NCBI GenBank assembly: GCA_031282705.1
Contig: JAITDF010000215.1
Location: forward strand, 1-5,175
Reading direction: 5' to 3'
From: Opitutaceae bacterium
GTDB taxonomy: Bacteria > Verrucomicrobiota > Verrucomicrobiia > Opitutales > Opitutaceae
DNA: 5,175 nt
Position 1 is the stretch's first letter. Each line of letters begins with the position of its first letter. A model generated the notes under the pieces. It saw nothing but the letters and a program-made list of their open reading frames with translations. It was not told the DNA's origin and made no database searches. The position numbers and the translations under genes are program-made. This document shows, piece after piece, positions 1 through 5,175 of this stretch.

Positions 1-16
1 CCACGAGGCAAACGAC

Positions 17-41
17 GGCGGTCTCGGCGAGACCGCCCTAC
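17..41 (-). repeat. REP-like hairpin with GTAG tetranucleotide
   Basis: Read on the minus strand, GTAG (38-41) is followed directly by a perfect hairpin: 9-bp arms at 29-37 and 17-25 around the 3-base loop GCC (26-28). A GTAG or GGAG tetranucleotide placed directly 5' of a GC-rich hairpin is the published hallmark of bacterial REP elements mobilised by RAYT (TnpA-REP) transposases. No such transposase gene lies in this window. The hairpin has the same tail and layout as the array at 3051-3140 but a different stem. A mate with opposite orientation, if there is one, would be beyond the left window edge. Confidence 0.65.
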
Positions 42-53
42 CAAAACTGGCCG

Positions 54-92
54 CCGCGTAACATCAGTTAATTATGAACTGATGTTACGCGG
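54..92. repeat. Perfect palindromic repeat, 16-bp arms, left copy
   Basis: Arms at 54-69 and 77-92 are perfect reverse complements (right arm AACTGATGTTACGCGG) around a 7-base A/T-rich loop (70-76). The right arm recurs exactly at 5057-5072, in a related element upstream of the SGNH hydrolase gene. The presence of two related copies flanking the gene block, neither inside a gene, points to a dispersed repeat family. A regulator operator or a miniature mobile element are alternatives. As a terminator it lacks a following U-tract. The arms are more AT-rich than the REP hairpins nearby and carry no GTAG or GGAG tail, so it looks like a separate family. Confidence 0.75.
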
Positions 93-108
93 AAGCGTCC
101 GGGCCCTT

Positions 109-132
109 GGAGGGACGGCCTCCGTGCCGTCC
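109..132 (+). repeat. REP-like hairpin with GGAG tetranucleotide
   Basis: GGAG at 109-112 is followed without a gap by a 7-bp perfect stem (GGACGGC 113-119 with GCCGTCC 126-132) around the 6-base loop 120-125. This fits the GGAG subclass of REP elements. It lies between the left palindrome and the 9-bp repeat block, so the first 280 bases hold four different structured repeats in succession. No mate in inverted orientation was found next to it. Confidence 0.55.
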
Positions 133-156
133 GTGCCGCGGTGGGTTTCGCGAAAA

Positions 157-278
157 TGGGAGTTATGGGAGATATGGGAGTTATGGGAGATATGGGAGAT
201 ATGGGAGTTATGGCACCCTGAAGAACGCCATGCCTCCCATAACTCCCATAACTCCCATATCTCCCATTTCTCCCATTT
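157..278. repeat. 9-bp repeat block folding into a giant hairpin
   Basis: Six units of TGGGAG plus a 3-base spacer start at 157, 166, 175, 184, 193 and 202, followed by a partial TGGC at 211. The left spacers run TTA, ATA, TTA, ATA, ATA, TTA. Five units of the complement, CTCCCA plus spacer, start at 234, 243, 252, 261 and 270. The arms 165-214 and 227-276 pair in exact register over 50 positions, 44 of them Watson-Crick, around the 12-base loop 215-226. Nearly all mismatches are in the spacers, while every TGGGAG core pairs fully. Both strands are open across the block and would encode three-residue periodic peptides (WEL/WEI or SHN/SHI), a trivial result of a 9-base period, so no gene is called. 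The block lies about 110 bases beyond the alpha-galactosidase stop and would be in that transcript's 3' region if transcription continues. Confidence 0.9.
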
Positions 279-386
279 AACGCCCCTCAGTTCCACCCTT
301 CCATCCTGCTTTTGCCTCCCATCCTCCTGGATGCCTTCCAGGGTCAATATCCGTCCAGACCTCCCGATCGAATCATCGCGGCCTCG

Positions 387-2579
387 TTATTCCTGTCCCG
401 ACTTCTTTATGAAGTGCCATGCATGCACGTGAAACTCCTCGCTGGGGGGGATGAGCAGGCCGGCGTTCATCAACTCGTCACCACGATGTTCAGCGCCATT
501 AATATTATCATGATAAGAGGCATCCGGCGTCAATCCCCGCAGCCGCAGGTTGCAGAACGGCGCGTTGGCCTCCATCATGGTGCGCATGGCGAACACAAGC
601 GCCTCGTTGCCATCCGGTGCGACGACCTCCCACGCGCTTAACGGACCCGTGCAACCGCTGCGCAGCCGGTGGTAATGACCTGTGCGCAAAAGTGTCCGCC
701 AGCATTTGTAGTCGGCGACATGGAGTTTGAGCGCCTCTATTTCCTCGGGGGCGCACCGGGCAATGTCCAGCTCCAGGCCGCAGGTTCCCGTCGCGGCTGT
801 CAAGGCGCGGCTGCGGAGCGGCATGTGACGGCCGGTCTGGTGGTTGGGCGAGGCGGAGATATGCGCCGCCATTGTTGACAGCGGATAGACGAGGCTGGTG
901 CCCTCCTGGATCACGGCCCGGGCGAGGGCGTCCGTATTGTCACTGGTCCATGTCTGCGGCATGTAATAAAGCATGCCGGGGTCAAAACGGCCTCCTCCAC
1001 CCGCGCAGCTTTCAAATAGTATGTCCGGGAAGCGCCGGGTCAGCCGTTCCAGCAGGCCATACAGTCCCAGCATATGGCGATGGGCCGTCTCGCACTGTTT
1101 TTCAGGGGCACGGCCCGCCGAGGCGGCGTCGGTCATGTTCCTGTTCATGTCCCATTTCACATAACTGACAGGCGCGCTTTCAAGCACCCGGATCAACATG
1201 TCGAAAAGCGCGTCGCACACCTCGGGCCGGGAAAGGTCCAGCATCAGCTGCCCCCGGCCAAGCAGGGGGGGGCGCCCCGGGAGATGCAGGCACCAGTCGG
1301 GATGGGCGCGATAAAGATTGCTGTCCGGCGAGACCATTTCGGGCTCAAGCCATATCCCGAATTTCATTCCCAGGCGGATGATTTTTTCCGCAAAGGAGGC
1401 GAGCCCGCGGGGGAACTTCCTCGCATGGGGAGTCCAGTCGCCGAGCGATGTCGTGTCGTCATCCCGCCGTCCGAACCATCCATCATCGACCACAAACATT
1501 TCAACGCCGATTGAGCGGGCCAGGCCGGCCAGTTTCAAAAGCCTGTCCTCGTCAAAATCAAAATAGGTGGCCTCCCAGTTATTAATCAAGACCGGGCGAT
1601 CCCGGTCGCGATAAAATCCCCGGCACAGCCGGTTTCTATACAACTGGTGAAAAGTGTTTGACATCGCGCCCAGCCCGCCGTCGGAAAACACCAGCACGGC
1701 CTCCGGCGCCTGAAAACTTTCCCCGGGGGACAGGTGCCAGCCGAAGCAGCCCGGGTTCAGCCCGATTTGCAGGCGGACGAGTCCGTTTGAATCCCGCTCA
1801 ATCGAAGCCAGGAAATTGCCGCTATAAACAAAACTCATCGCCCATGCGAAACCATGCGTCTCATCCGTCCCATCCGGCATCACGCAAAAAAAAGGATTGT
1901 GATGATGGCTGCTTGAGCCCCGGCGGCTTTCGATGGATTGCACGCCGGGCCGGATGGGGTTGATGAAAATCCGGCGTTCACGCGACCACGCTCCGGAAAG
2001 CTGCAACCACCGTCCGGCCGCCTCCTCGGGCAGGTCAACGCTGGCACTTAAAACCCGAAGCAAATTCACCGGCGCGCGGCCCCGGTTCAGCACCCGGACG
2101 CTCCGGGTCACGGCGTCATGGCCGGCAAAGCAAGTGTAGGCCAGCACGACTTGCAGCGAGCTGACTTCGTCCAGAAGGGTGATTTCCAAGGTTTGGGCTT
2201 CGCCGTCATTTTCTACATACGTCGCCGGAAGGCCCTCCAATGACGGTTTGCCGGGAATGATCTTATATTCCTTGAACTTTAGATCCAGCCCGCACGTGCC
2301 GTCCGAATGGCGCGCTTCAAAAGCGGGCTGCCTGAAATCCCCTCCCCCGGCAAAAGGATACTCCGCCTGAATTGCATCCAGCGAATAGGTGCGCGGCGCG
2401 CCGGCGGGGTTCGGCGAGAAGGCCCTTTGCAGCGGAACGCGGCGGGAACGCACGTCAAACCGGGTCACCTTCGGCCCCCAATATCCATGATGCAGATGGC
2501 CGGAGTCGCTTACATACAATGCGTAGCTCGTCCCGCGGGTATGGAGGAACCAGGTTTGACGGAATGCTTCAATTGGCAT
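387..2579 (-). CDS. Alpha-galactosidase, glycoside hydrolase family 36
   Basis: Hydrolyses terminal alpha-1,6-galactosyl residues, as in melibiose, raffinose, stachyose or galactomannan fragments, with retention of configuration. The protein has 730 residues from the ATG at 2579, the usual GH36 length. Layout: N-terminal beta-supersandwich (about 10-275), (beta/alpha)8 catalytic barrel (about 320-640), C-terminal beta-sandwich. Visible motifs: NNWEATYF (333-340), VVDDGWFG (363-370), WLEPEMVSPD (410-419), YVKWDMNR with nucleophile Asp477, SCAGGGGRFD (524-533), and WTSDNTD with acid/base Asp547. The two catalytic aspartates are almost at the positions known in Geobacillus AgaA (478 and 548). 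There is no signal peptide, so it is probably cytoplasmic and acts on imported oligosaccharides. An in-frame TTG at 2610-2612 would add 11 residues. I prefer the ATG because MPIEAF onward matches the family N-terminus. Neither start has a clear Shine-Dalgarno sequence. All expected active-site residues are present. The exact substrate cannot be read from sequence. Confidence 0.96.
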   Translation of the reverse strand: MPIEAFRQTWFLHTRGTSYALYVSDSGHLHHGYWGPKVTRFDVRSRRVPLQRAFSPNPAGAPRTYSLDAIQAEYPFAGGGDFRQPAFEARHSDGTCGLDLKFKEYKIIPGKPSLEGLPATYVENDGEAQTLEITLLDEVSSLQVVLAYTCFAGHDAVTRSVRVLNRGRAPVNLLRVLSASVDLPEEAAGRWLQLSGAWSRERRIFINPIRPGVQSIESRRGSSSHHHNPFFCVMPDGTDETHGFAWAMSFVYSGNFLASIERDSNGLVRLQIGLNPGCFGWHLSPGESFQAPEAVLVFSDGGLGAMSNTFHQLYRNRLCRGFYRDRDRPVLINNWEATYFDFDEDRLLKLAGLARSIGVEMFVVDDGWFGRRDDDTTSLGDWTPHARKFPRGLASFAEKIIRLGMKFGIWLEPEMVSPDSNLYRAHPDWCLHLPGRPPLLGRGQLMLDLSRPEVCDALFDMLIRVLESAPVSYVKWDMNRNMTDAASAGRAPEKQCETAHRHMLGLYGLLERLTRRFPDILFESCAGGGGRFDPGMLYYMPQTWTSDNTDALARAVIQEGTSLVYPLSTMAAHISASPNHQTGRHMPLRSRALTAATGTCGLELDIARCAPEEIEALKLHVADYKCWRTLLRTGHYHRLRSGCTGPLSAWEVVAPDGNEALVFAMRTMMEANAPFCNLRLRGLTPDASYHDNINGAEHRGDELMNAGLLIPPSEEFHVHAWHFIKKSGQE

Positions 2580-2617
2580 GATAAATCGGTGCGAAAGCGC
2601 CGCCGGTCGCAATGCCG

Positions 2618-2644
2618 GGGCGCCTCTGTTTCAGGGCGGCGCCC
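2618..2644 (-). other. Hairpin in the alpha-galactosidase leader
   Basis: A perfect 7-bp GC-only inverted repeat (2618-2624 with 2638-2644) encloses a 13-base loop. It lies between the end of the upstream gene remnant (2662) and the preferred alpha-galactosidase start (2579). If the alternative TTG start at 2612 were used, this stem would end only 5 bases before the initiation codon, which favours the ATG. There is no U-tract after it in the direction of transcription, so it is not a typical intrinsic terminator. In GC-rich DNA a 7-bp stem can occur by chance, so a regulatory role is only a guess. Confidence 0.3.
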
Positions 2645-2661
2645 GGACTGCCTGTCGGGAT

Positions 2662-2929
2662 TTACGGACGGATTTGTGTGATGACGATTGAATCGAAACA
2701 AGCTCCGCCGCTCCCGTTGACACAACTGATATCAATGCCGCCAAATTCGCCCGTGCCCCAGATCGACGGCCCCGTCGGAGGACTTCAAACCGGCATATTG
2801 CGAGGTTTCGGCGTCATAATAAAACACGCCGGCGGTCGCGGGGCCGGCGCCGCCGGCGGGGGCGGTTACGGCGGGCGGCGGCAAGGCGCCGGCGCCCGGC
2901 AATCGGCGGATATGGGTGGGAGGTTTCAT
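2662..2929 (-). pseudogene. Remnant of a small secreted-protein gene, frameshifted
   Basis: Not recognised as a named family. From ATG 2927-2929 the frame reads MKPPTHIRRL, then an Ala/Pro/Gly-rich stretch resembling a damaged signal peptide, then GVFYYDAETSQYAGL and SSDGAVDLG, and ends at a TGA at 2732-2734. Dropping one base from the four-C run at 2756-2759 moves to a frame that continues GTGEFGGIDISCVNG and finishes CFDSIVITQIRP at a TAA (2662-2664), 88 residues in all. The joined tail looks like a real protein end: balanced composition and a closing beta-strand like those of secreted jelly-roll or concanavalin-like domains. The uncorrected frame instead becomes Arg-rich downstream, as out-of-frame GC-rich DNA does. 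It sits between the two intact genes in the same orientation. It could be a leftover of a larger deleted gene, a functional short gene with a sequencing error in the C run, or chance. The signal-peptide half (2840-2929) is the weaker part because of its prolines and low-complexity GC. Confidence 0.38.
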
Positions 2930-3026
2930 AAAAGGGTGATGGGACTGGGAGGCGTGGTTGATTTTCAATGGGAACATATCGCATACGGTTGCCTGTCGTC
3001 GCGGGGCAAACAGGAAGCGCCCCGAA

Positions 3027-3049
3027 GTGGCGGGAGCATCCTGCTCCCG
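3027..3049 (+). repeat. REP-like hairpin, GTGG tail, mate of the adjacent array
   Basis: GTGG (3027-3030) precedes a perfect 8-bp stem, CGGGAGCA (3031-3038) with TGCTCCCG (3042-3049), around the loop TCC. The neighbouring array units, read on the minus strand, also have a TCC loop and an 8-bp stem after a GTAG tail. The two therefore face each other with tails outward, the geometry of a REPIN (inverted REP doublet), with only three bases between the stems. Confidence 0.6.
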
Positions 3050-3050
3050 T

Positions 3051-3140
3051 CAGGCAAGCGGGACGCTCGCCCTACTTTCAATCAGGCAAGCGGGACGCTT
3101 ACCCTACTTTCAATCAGGCAGGCGGGACGCTCGCCCTGCG
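3051..3140 (-). repeat. Tandem array of three 32-bp REP-like units
   Basis: Units start at 3051, 3083 and 3115 with an exact 32-base period; the third is cut after 26 bases. Read on the minus strand, units 1 and 2 are GTAG (3072-3075, 3104-3107), then an 8-bp stem around the loop TCC, then a short linker. Unit 1 (3053-3071) pairs fully if one G-U is allowed, and unit 2 (3085-3103) has a different single G-U. Unit 3 has a changed tail (GCAG) and a weaker stem. The array starts 17 bases after the SGNH hydrolase stop, so it would form successive hairpins in that transcript's 3' end, where REP arrays in other bacteria are known to affect mRNA decay and termination. No U-tract follows. Confidence 0.75.
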
Positions 3141-3156
3141 TCCTGTGTCCCGTTTA

Positions 3157-4944
3157 TTATTTCACCGGCGCGAAGACCTGCACGTCGGCGGTGAAGGCGT
3201 AACGGGCATCGAAGCCGGCGTTCTCCTTGTGGTTTTCCACATAGGTGAGGCGCACATAGCGGGCGGACTCGGGCTTGAAATTAAAGAGGCATTTTTCGGC
3301 TTTTTTCAGGGTGAAGTCATGGCGGCCGACCTCGGTGAAATCATTGCCGTTTTCGCTGATCGACACCGCGACGGTCTTGGTGGAGCCATAATCGGGGACG
3401 CCGACGAGGACGTGGCCGAGCGTGGAGGCGCGCTCCAGGTCGATGGTCACGGTCTTGGGGAATGCGCCGCCGGCGTCGGTCGCATAGACTTGGGGGTTTT
3501 TGCCGGTCCAGATCCCGTCGGTGAGGCCCTTGTCCCAGCCCTGGGTGTTGGGGGCGCTGGATTTCCATTTTTTATTAAGCGCGAGGTTGGCGCCGGTGCC
3601 GACGGGCAGTGGCGAGGCGGTTTCGCCCACTTGCGTAATGGTGGGGCCTTTCAATTCATAGCGCCGGGGCACGGGCCGGGCGGTGGCGCGTTGCAAAGCG
3701 GCCAGGGCCGCGTCGGTTTCGTCGAACGCCTTTATGAGCGCGGGGATGGCGGCGCGCAGGTTTTCGGCGGCGCCAGCGTAGGGGACCTGGTAGGTGCGCC
3801 AGCGGGTGTTGTGGGTGTTGGCGCGCTGGTGGGTGAGTTTATGCACCTCGGCGGCTTGCGCGGTCATGGGCGTGTCGAGGGTGGCGAGGTTGATGCCCCG
3901 GGCGAGTTGGGCGGGGGCGAAGGCGCCGGCGGACTTGCCGTCAATGACCAGTTCGTAATCGGTGGCGACGAGGCCGGTGACGCGGAGGAGCTGGCGGTTG
4001 AGCGTGTCGGTGAAATCGGAGGATTTGACGGCGAGGGCGACGGCGGCGTTGCCCATGTCCACGGGCATGGGCAGGGCGTCATCGAGTTGGGTCCAAACGA
4101 GGTGGTGGCCGCGGACGTCCCCGGATACGGCGAGATCGGCGGCCCTGGTGTTTTGCGCGGCGGTGATTTTTCCGGCGGCGGCGTCGATGGCGACATCGCT
4201 CACGACGGCGGGGGCGTTCCATGATTTGAGAAGCGCGCCGGCCATGATGAGCGCCCCGGCGGGGCCGGGATGCACGCGATCGGGGATGATTTTTTCGGCG
4301 AGGGTGGCGTCGGCGGCCTTCGCCTTTTCAAGCACGGCCACGAGGGGGGCGTTGAAGTCGGCGGAGAGCTGCCTGCCGTCCGCCGCGATTTCCTTCACGG
4401 CGGCGCCGTAGCGGACGAGGACTTCGTTGTAGCCGCCGGGAAATTTCGGCTCGCGGGTGACGTCGTCGTAGGGCGAGGGCTGGATGAGTGTCATGCGGAT
4501 GCCGGGGATTTTTTCCCGCACGCTGTCCACGATGTGCCTCATGCCTGTTTGATAGGTGTCGAATATTTTCTGGTCGAAGGCGCGATAGCTGCCGTCGTTC
4601 ATGCCGAGCATGACGGTCATGACGGTGGGATTATAGGCGTAAACATCGCGCTCAAGGCGGACGTCAATCTTGCCGCCGCCACCGCCGCCGACGCGGTCGC
4701 CGCCCCAGCCGGAATGGGTGAAGGCGACATTCATCGCGGGGAAACGCGTGACCACAAATGTCTCCACATAGGTATTGTAGAGGCGTTGGTCGGTGATGCT
4801 GTCGCCGTAAAAGACGACGCGGTCGCCGTCCTTGAGGTAAAAGCCGTCGGCGCCGGATGAGGGCGCCGCGCTGGCGGTTTGGGCAAGGCCGGTCGCGAGA
4901 AACGCGAGGGCGGCCAGGGTGATGTTGCGATGGTGCGGGCTCAT
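3157..4944 (-). CDS. Secreted SGNH/GDSL hydrolase with discoidin-like C-terminus
   Basis: A 595-residue exported protein, probably an esterase or deacylase acting on carbohydrate. Signal peptide: short n-region with His/Arg, hydrophobic stretch about 8-21, and a likely cleavage site after ASA (26) or the next Ala. The SGNH catalytic domain (about 34-245) shows block I YGDSITD with nucleophile Ser49, block II HSGWGGDRV with oxyanion Gly79, block III LGMNDG with Asn116, and block V PDRVHP with Asp222 and His225, so the catalytic set is complete. Six consecutive glycines (86-91) follow block II. Residues 250-350 are beta-rich with VTGL and YELVIDGK motifs, a Trp/Arg/Ala-rich helical segment follows (about 360-425), and residues about 451-593 resemble an F5/8 type C (discoidin) carbohydrate-binding fold, opening with NLALNKKWKSSA. 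The ATG at 4942-4944 places the signal peptide correctly but has a pyrimidine-rich leader and no Shine-Dalgarno sequence. The substrate is unknown; acetylated hemicellulose is a guess from the alpha-galactosidase gene downstream. Confidence 0.9.
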   Translation of the reverse strand: MSPHHRNITLAALAFLATGLAQTASAAPSSGADGFYLKDGDRVVFYGDSITDQRLYNTYVETFVVTRFPAMNVAFTHSGWGGDRVGGGGGGKIDVRLERDVYAYNPTVMTVMLGMNDGSYRAFDQKIFDTYQTGMRHIVDSVREKIPGIRMTLIQPSPYDDVTREPKFPGGYNEVLVRYGAAVKEIAADGRQLSADFNAPLVAVLEKAKAADATLAEKIIPDRVHPGPAGALIMAGALLKSWNAPAVVSDVAIDAAAGKITAAQNTRAADLAVSGDVRGHHLVWTQLDDALPMPVDMGNAAVALAVKSSDFTDTLNRQLLRVTGLVATDYELVIDGKSAGAFAPAQLARGINLATLDTPMTAQAAEVHKLTHQRANTHNTRWRTYQVPYAGAAENLRAAIPALIKAFDETDAALAALQRATARPVPRRYELKGPTITQVGETASPLPVGTGANLALNKKWKSSAPNTQGWDKGLTDGIWTGKNPQVYATDAGGAFPKTVTIDLERASTLGHVLVGVPDYGSTKTVAVSISENGNDFTEVGRHDFTLKKAEKCLFNFKPESARYVRLTYVENHKENAGFDARYAFTADVQVFAPVK

Positions 4945-4951
4945 GGAGAAA

Positions 4952-4999
4952 GGGAGCAGTGAGGGTGCGGATGTGGGTGAGGGAGGGTGAGGGTGCGGG
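4952..4999 (+). other. G-quadruplex motif in the SGNH hydrolase leader
   Basis: On the plus strand, GGG runs at 4975-4977, 4981-4983, 4985-4987, 4991-4993 and 4997-4999 are separated by loops of 3, 1, 3 and 3 bases, which meets the strict G-quadruplex pattern with one run to spare. Two more GGG runs are at 4952-4954 and 4963-4965. This is the template strand for the SGNH hydrolase gene, and the core lies 31-55 bases before its start codon. The messenger would therefore carry a C-rich, unstructured leader without a Shine-Dalgarno sequence. The GGGTGA/GGTGCG texture continues to about 5030, so simple-sequence expansion may have produced it. Confidence 0.65.
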
Positions 5000-5039
5000 T
5001 GATATTGCGCGTGTGGTGCGAGGTGGTGCGTTCCCGCGG

Positions 5040-5072
5040 CCGCGTTTGATATTATTAACTGATGTTACGCGG
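5040..5072. repeat. Second, asymmetric copy of the left palindrome
   Basis: The right arm AACTGATGTTACGCGG (5057-5072) is identical to 77-92. Read on the minus strand, the identity with the left copy extends over 19 bases. The opposite arm has decayed or been replaced, but the outer 6 bases remain an inverted repeat (CCGCGT 5040-5045 with ACGCGG 5067-5072), giving a 33-base element against 39 for the left copy. It lies about 95 bases upstream of the SGNH hydrolase start. Its A/T-rich centre could supply part of a promoter for that gene, but no convincing -35/-10 pair is visible. Confidence 0.65.
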
Positions 5073-5078
5073 CTCTGA

Positions 5079-5175
5079 CGTACCGCAGACTTCCAAGTCT
5101 GCTCTGAAGCTCATGCCTGATTGCGGGTTCGCGGCCAGGCGTGAGTTTTAAGCAGGTTTGGAAACCTGCGGTACG
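5079..5175. repeat. REPIN-like inverted pair of REP hairpins
   Basis: Two 24-base units face each other with their tails outward. The left unit (5079-5102) is CGTACC followed by a perfect 8-bp stem (5085-5092 with 5095-5102) and a 2-base loop. The right unit (5152-5175) is a perfect 8-bp stem (5152-5159 with 5162-5169) followed by GGTACG. The left unit matches the reverse complement of the right one at 20 of 24 positions. All four differences fall in the stem as two compensating base-pair swaps, so pairing is kept. The 49-base spacer (5103-5151) shows nothing else. Tails outward and conserved, stems covarying, is the layout of REPINs moved by RAYT transposases. The window ends at the last tail base. 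Confidence 0.75.

Noticed and set aside
326..342. 6-bp perfect hairpin with a 5-base loop downstream of the alpha-galactosidase stop, considered as a terminator
   Set aside because: In the direction of transcription no U-tract follows and the stem is short. I cannot support a terminator here.
72..432. Open frames on both strands encoding periodic WEL/WEI or SHN/SHI peptides
   Set aside because: A 9-base repeat without stop codons is open in several frames and gives a three-residue period automatically. Both strands look equally good, and there is no normal protein sequence outside the repeat.
2718..2736. Imperfect palindrome with TTGA and TCAA ends, considered as a LacI-type operator for the alpha-galactosidase
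   Set aside because: Only 5 of 7 arm positions match, it is far from the start, and the bases are better explained as part of the remnant reading frame.
2840..2910. Very GC-rich stretch with many short GGCGCC/CCGGCG palindromes
   Set aside because: Low-complexity GC makes overlapping short palindromes likely by chance; no single stable stem with a distinct tail stands out.
3051..3140. Regular 32-base repeats considered as a small CRISPR array
   Set aside because: The units are directly adjacent with no unique spacers, and each contains a tailed hairpin typical of REP elements.
2968..4224. Long plus-strand open frame of 418 codons, Gly/Val/Ala-rich, opposite the SGNH hydrolase
   Set aside because: It is the antisense shadow of a GC-rich gene. 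It has no domain motifs and abnormal Gly content, runs through the REP array, and overlaps a minus-strand gene with an intact catalytic set and signal peptide.
4270..4860. Plus-strand open frame of 196 codons, rich in His, Asp and Gly
   Set aside because: Antisense to the signal peptide and catalytic blocks of the SGNH hydrolase; composition typical of shadow frames.

Overview
The window carries two intact genes, both on the minus strand, set among short palindromic repeats. In transcription order they are a secreted SGNH/GDSL-type hydrolase with a discoidin-like C-terminal domain (4944 to 3157) and a cytoplasmic family GH36 alpha-galactosidase (2579 to 387). Between them lies what looks like a decayed or miscalled small secreted-protein gene (about 2929 to 2662) with one apparent frameshift. 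No RNA gene, CRISPR array, insertion sequence or transposase gene is visible.

The GC-rich coding sequence, the lack of Shine-Dalgarno sequences before any start, the style of the SGNH hydrolase and the density of REP-like hairpins suggest a polysaccharide-degrading member of Verrucomicrobiota, most likely Opitutaceae. This is inference from general familiarity; no marker gene is present to prove it.

Layout. 1-150: a GTAG-type REP hairpin, a perfect 16-bp-arm palindrome and a GGAG-type REP hairpin. 157-278: a block of 9-bp repeats in two opposing arms that can fold into one 50-bp-arm hairpin. 279-386: nothing recognised except a weak hairpin. 387-2579: alpha-galactosidase. 2580-3156: hairpin leader, gene remnant, about 95 bases with nothing recognised (2930-3026), then a REP pair and a three-copy 32-bp REP array just after the stop of the SGNH gene. 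3157-4944: SGNH hydrolase. 4945-5039: pyrimidine-rich leader whose other strand is a strong G-quadruplex motif. 5040-5175: a second copy of the left palindrome, then an inverted pair of REP hairpins (REPIN-like) ending exactly at the window edge.

A plausible joint role is breakdown of substituted plant polysaccharide or galacto-oligosaccharide: the exported SGNH enzyme could remove acyl groups outside the cytoplasm, and the GH36 enzyme could hydrolyse imported alpha-galactosides. The pairing rests on co-orientation only, and the REP cluster between the genes could separate their transcripts. The most interesting content is the non-coding repeat architecture.
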